Origin: Ceraceosorus guamensis
Lineage: Eukaryota; Basidiomycota; Exobasidiomycetes; Ceraceosorales; Ceraceosoraceae
Assembly: GCF_003144195.1 (NCBI RefSeq)
Contig: NW_020290009.1
Span: 256,181 to 320,180 of the forward strand
Length of the DNA stretch: 64,000 nt
Direction: 5' to 3'
Part shown: piece by piece, positions 60,901-64,000 of the stretch
Layout: each line of letters begins with the position of its first letter
How positions within the stretch are numbered: position 1 is the stretch's first letter
The notes under the pieces: model-generated
Seen by the model: only the letters and a program-made list of their open reading frames with translations
Told to the model about the DNA's origin: nothing
Database searches by the model: none
Position numbers and translations under genes: made by a program

Positions 60901-61164
60901 ACAGAAGGCACCTTTCTCGAGGTCCAACAGCAGCTGGGCGCATCGTGGAGGACACACCGCACAGATGCGCATCCATCGACCATCTTCAGGTGGAAGAGAA
61001 CCAATAGCGTTAGGGGCAGCAGCTCGGTGGAAATCGTGTGGAAGCCCGACCAGACGGATGCTCTGGGCGTCTATCGTCTCGTATATCGCGGAAACGCCAA
61101 GCAACCCTTTACTGGCAAGATTCGAGAAGTGGAAGGCATCACGGATGAGTTCAGACTCGTCTGA
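57965..61164 (+). CDS. Neutral ceramidase
   Basis: Proposed join(57965..58334,58405..58789,58845..59852,59917..60067,60144..60354,60419..60495,60568..60711,60781..61164), 909 aa, phases consistent. It hydrolyses ceramide to sphingosine and fatty acid. Residues 48-66 form one TM segment behind a cytosolic Lys/Ser-rich N-terminus, so it is a type II membrane enzyme with a luminal or extracellular catalytic part. Family blocks: FGIGKADITGPIVETNMMGYA, NSDLCMGDTG, zinc site TGTHSHSGAGG (His251, His253), QGSVGDTTPNTGGAYC, CRGRPPTWGD, TTDGPGPFDFTQG, HAPYDWGPSAGIVEAQILR, PGEFTTMAGRR, GPANTYGHYVTTIEEY and RYEGGSTLFGPHT, then a C-terminal Ig-like lobe. Soluble family members run ~700-780 aa; the extra length is the N-terminal anchor and loops. 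The last intron holds an 11-G run. Confidence 0.93.
60729..60739 (+). repeat. G11 homopolymer in last ceramidase intron
   Basis: Eleven consecutive G bases inside the 69-nt intron 60712-60780; a likely spot for sequencing or replication slippage. Confidence 0.8.
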
Positions 61165-61385
61165 GCGGTCAAATTTGATGCGTGGACATTCCAGGTCTAG
61201 TCTCGGTCACTGCTCTCACGACCCGCCCCAGCGAACCTAGTCGGCTTCAATGTAACATGTACATACTTGCTCTCAACAAACTGATGGACTGTCATGAACG
61301 CAAGGCTCGGGTGATCAAGCGCCGGGTCGCACATGAGCATATTGATTCAACAGCAAGGCATTCCTAAGACGTAAGCGTTATGCGG

Positions 61386-63959
61386 TCACTGTTCCGCAAA
61401 GCGTAATTTAGAGAGTCGAGGGTCGACGGGTGGGGTGGATACACTTGGTGCTGACGCCACTTGCGAGTCCAGTGCGGGTGTGCCGATGGTCAAAGCGCCG
61501 TCCGCAACGCCTTGAGCCAGTGCCGCTTTAGAACGCGATACGAACTCGGCGGTCCGTGCGAGCAAGTCGAGCGATGCGAGCTCGGTCTGCACGGCAGCTT
61601 TCTCTGCGCCGAGGTGGGCGATGCTCTCCTGAGCTTTTTGAGTTGCTGGATGAAGGTGATCGCCCGAAACGCGCCTGGAATCGCTGTCCAGCGCCTCCAG
61701 AGATAGCTCGGTCACAATACCAGGAGACGTGGCGCCATCGACCTTGCCACGAGGAGAGTGAGATCTGGATGCAGAAGATAGGCCAGGAATGCGGAAAGCT
61801 GTCGGTGCGTGCGCCTTGCCTGTGGTCCCATTCTCGTGCGGCTGGTTAGCACCTAGATGCAAGCCTGCTTGGTGACCTGTCGAGCTTGTTCGCCAGAACG
61901 GAGTGCGTCGAGCGTTGCCCTCGCCATGTGCGGCGCTCGAGGTGGAGGTAGCGCTGCCGTCGCCTGCAGGACCAAATGGTGGGCTTTGCTCAGGGCTGGG
62001 CGAAGAGCTACCATTGACGGCGGTGCCGGCAGCATCGCGACCAGTCTTGCCGAGATGCGATCGTTTGAGCAGATTCCAGCGCGGCCCTTTGGCTCCCGTG
62101 GCCATGCCAGGAGCAGAAATCACCGAGGTGAGGTGAGAAAACCCAGGCGCGACCTCGGCAGAAGCATCTCCCGACTGCTGAAGCGGCTCGCCGCGGCCCT
62201 GCTGCGCATCCAGAGCAGACATGGAAAGTGTCATGCTGTCCGTCGTATCCACGGAATGGTCGCTGTGCTCCGCAATGGATGACTGTCTGCTCAACGCTGG
62301 GGTACTCGCTGCGCTCATGTGACTCAACGCTGCTTCTGCGTTCTTTGTACGTTGCGCAGCCTCCGGAAGACCCTGACGCAAGCCAGGCGAGGTTGGCGGC
62401 GCCACGTTGTCGGGTGCGTTCGAATTGATCTGCGATTTGGTGAGCTCGGATTGAGCTTGTCTTAGAGCGGCCTCCAACTGCGCTACTTTTGTGCTGCAAG
62501 CTTTCCAAGCTCCCTCGATCCCATCGGACCAACCAGACGCACAAGCCGAGGCCCAAGTCTCTCCGCTGGCAAACCCGCCGAGAGCTTTCGAATAGTCGGT
62601 CCAAGATAGGCCAAAGAGCTCGGGCGGTGATGGTATTCGCGGGATCGCCTCGTCGTTCGCGCCTCGTTGTCCATTCTCAAACACGGATGAGCGGGGCATG
62701 CGAGCGTACACTAGATGCAGAAGCAGCAGCGGCGGAATCGCCTTCAACGCTCGGCAGACTTCAGCAGGCGCAGTCACAACGCTCGTTGGTGTGGACATGC
62801 CGCTCGCAGTGGATGTCTGGGTCTCTCCTGGTTGGCAACTTCGCGCCATGCGCAAGACGTTGAGCACCGCGACAGGATAGCTGTCGAGGTGAGCAGCTAC
62901 AATAGCACAAGACCTGATGGCTTGCAGCGCTTCTGCCAGAGCTGCTCGGGCGAGCTCATCCGCATCCGAGTCGTCGCCCTCGCTATCAGCCTCGTCGTCC
63001 TCGAGAGCGACGATATCGGCCTTGGGCGCGCCGGCTGGGGGCACTCTCGGCCCTGGCGCGGTCGGCGCGAAACCCTGCGCGTAGCCTTGCATGCATCGCT
63101 CGAATGCGACAAAGTCGGCTGCTTGCAGGGCGGATGCGCGTGCGCACACAGTCTGTGGAGGTGCCAGCGGACTGCCAGCTCCGTGCTCGTAAAGTGATTT
63201 GGAGGTGTGGGGAGGCGAGCTTGCTGGCTTCAACGGTGGAGATTCGTGCGCCGCATCGAGCATCGCAGCAGGAGTTGCGCGTCCAGAGGAAGCGAGCGCA
63301 TCTTCACGTTTCCTACCCCGGGCAACACCAGCAACCACCTTCAGAGCTGACGTCAATTGCGCGGGGGTGGGATTGCGCGTCTTGCTGGCGTCATCGACGT
63401 TCGGTCTACTGCACGAAGGATCCATGAGAGATGCAGGCGGAGGCATAGGCCTTGCCGTGAGGCGCAGCAAGCCTTTCCAGATCATCTGAACAGCCAGGCT
63501 CACGTACCATCCTTCGCCATCCAGACCGCATCGCGCTTCTAGCCGGGGCAGAAGCAAGCGTCGAGCGCCTTCCATGCGGCCCTCAAAGTCCTTTGCCCAT
63601 GTCGGGCCTTGCGCTGACCCACCCTTTGCTGGAGCTGGCGAGTGAATGGCGGTGGTCGATGTGGCTGCAGCTACTCCAAGGCTCACGTACGACGCTGTGC
63701 GGTCAAATGGCGTTGGCACGGCTTGAGCGATGGAGCCGATGAGACCAATTTTGAGATTGGCCAGCAGAGGATTGACAATGTGCAGAATGGATCTCTCCAT
63801 GCGCTGGCGTACAGGGGCAAGAATCTCGGCAACAAATGCCGGCAGTGGATCGAAGCTGATAACATGGGTCGCACCTGCGCGATCATCGCCCTCCACGCAG
63901 CGTTCGAGGCCATCTTCGACGATCCAGAGCAGAGCGACGAGTCCAAGATTGTACTCCAT
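61386..63959 (-). CDS. Large protein of unknown function (possibly 5' partial)
   Basis: 857 aa from the ATG at 63959, but the frame stays open to the right edge of the window, so the start may lie outside. The N-terminal ~180 residues are mostly helical-looking and hydrophobic (LVALLWIVEDGLERC; MERSILHIVNPLLANLKIGLIGS). The middle has alternating Ala-rich helices and acidic linkers (VALEDDEADSEGDDSDADE) plus a probable coiled coil (STKVAQLEAALRQAQSELTKSQ). The C-terminal ~300 residues are Ser/Gly/Pro/Thr-rich and disordered, with a final helix (QKAQESIAHLGAEKAAVQTELASLDLLARTAEF). I do not recognise the family. Length, absence of stops and codon use support a real gene. It converges with the ceramidase gene (221 bp between stops). 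Confidence 0.75.
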   Translation of the reverse strand: MEYNLGLVALLWIVEDGLERCVEGDDRAGATHVISFDPLPAFVAEILAPVRQRMERSILHIVNPLLANLKIGLIGSIAQAVPTPFDRTASYVSLGVAAATSTTAIHSPAPAKGGSAQGPTWAKDFEGRMEGARRLLLPRLEARCGLDGEGWYVSLAVQMIWKGLLRLTARPMPPPASLMDPSCSRPNVDDASKTRNPTPAQLTSALKVVAGVARGRKREDALASSGRATPAAMLDAAHESPPLKPASSPPHTSKSLYEHGAGSPLAPPQTVCARASALQAADFVAFERCMQGYAQGFAPTAPGPRVPPAGAPKADIVALEDDEADSEGDDSDADELARAALAEALQAIRSCAIVAAHLDSYPVAVLNVLRMARSCQPGETQTSTASGMSTPTSVVTAPAEVCRALKAIPPLLLLHLVYARMPRSSVFENGQRGANDEAIPRIPSPPELFGLSWTDYSKALGGFASGETWASACASGWSDGIEGAWKACSTKVAQLEAALRQAQSELTKSQINSNAPDNVAPPTSPGLRQGLPEAAQRTKNAEAALSHMSAASTPALSRQSSIAEHSDHSVDTTDSMTLSMSALDAQQGRGEPLQQSGDASAEVAPGFSHLTSVISAPGMATGAKGPRWNLLKRSHLGKTGRDAAGTAVNGSSSPSPEQSPPFGPAGDGSATSTSSAAHGEGNARRTPFWRTSSTGHQAGLHLGANQPHENGTTGKAHAPTAFRIPGLSSASRSHSPRGKVDGATSPGIVTELSLEALDSDSRRVSGDHLHPATQKAQESIAHLGAEKAAVQTELASLDLLARTAEFVSRSKAALAQGVADGALTIGTPALDSQVASAPSVSTPPVDPRLSKLRFAEQ

Positions 63960-64000
63960 GGCTGCTGGCGGCTGGGTCCCGTCTTTCGCGTTGAGAGGTA

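Overview
The window reads as nuclear DNA of a GC-rich basidiomycete fungus. Genes are broken by short introns (mostly about 45-110 nt, longest 177 nt, GTRNGY donors). The gene set is fungal: an UreD urease chaperone, a SAGA-type Ubp8, an Scm3-like kinetochore protein, a heme-thiolate peroxygenase, a Zn2Cys6 factor and a Kex2-site-rich secreted protein. Ustilaginomycotina (smut relatives) is my best guess from overall style and the recurrent intergenic 10-mer described below, but this is inference. I see no CRISPR array, no convincing tRNA or rRNA gene, and no recognisable transposon or virus-derived element.

Layout. 0-10 kb: the C-terminal part of a large Hsp20-domain protein (+), protein phosphatase inhibitor 2 (+), a glycine-rich RRM protein (-) and a four-TM MARVEL-like protein (-). 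12-15 kb: a SnoaL/TLC-like membrane protein (-). 17.5-24.5 kb: UreD (+), Ubp8 (+) and a single-pass membrane protein (-). 28-36 kb: a Zn2Cys6 factor (-) and VPS34 (-). 36-39 kb: a small acidic ORF (-) divergent from an Scm3-like CENP-A chaperone (+). 40-51 kb: a secreted intron-rich catalase (+), a secreted heme-thiolate peroxygenase (+), galactose-1-phosphate uridylyltransferase (+) and an intronless catalase (-). 52-64 kb: a secreted dibasic-site-rich protein (-), the ESCRT-III-like CHM7 (-), a neutral ceramidase (+) and a large protein of unknown function (-) that may run off the right edge.

The 40-51 kb block is the most suggestive functional grouping: one secreted H2O2-using enzyme sits between two H2O2-destroying ones. 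Several genes concern endomembranes (VPS34, CHM7, ceramidase, MARVEL and TLC-like proteins) and chromatin (UBP8, SCM3), but these are scattered and look like ordinary housekeeping. Exon models were built by hand from splice consensus, reading phase and family conservation. Where an end is uncertain, the entry says so. Roughly 40% of the window is non-coding. Those stretches carry microsatellites, one perfect 17-bp hairpin and ten copies of the 10-mer ATTCRYGATT (ATTCGTGATT or ATTCACGATT, either strand), all outside coding sequence.
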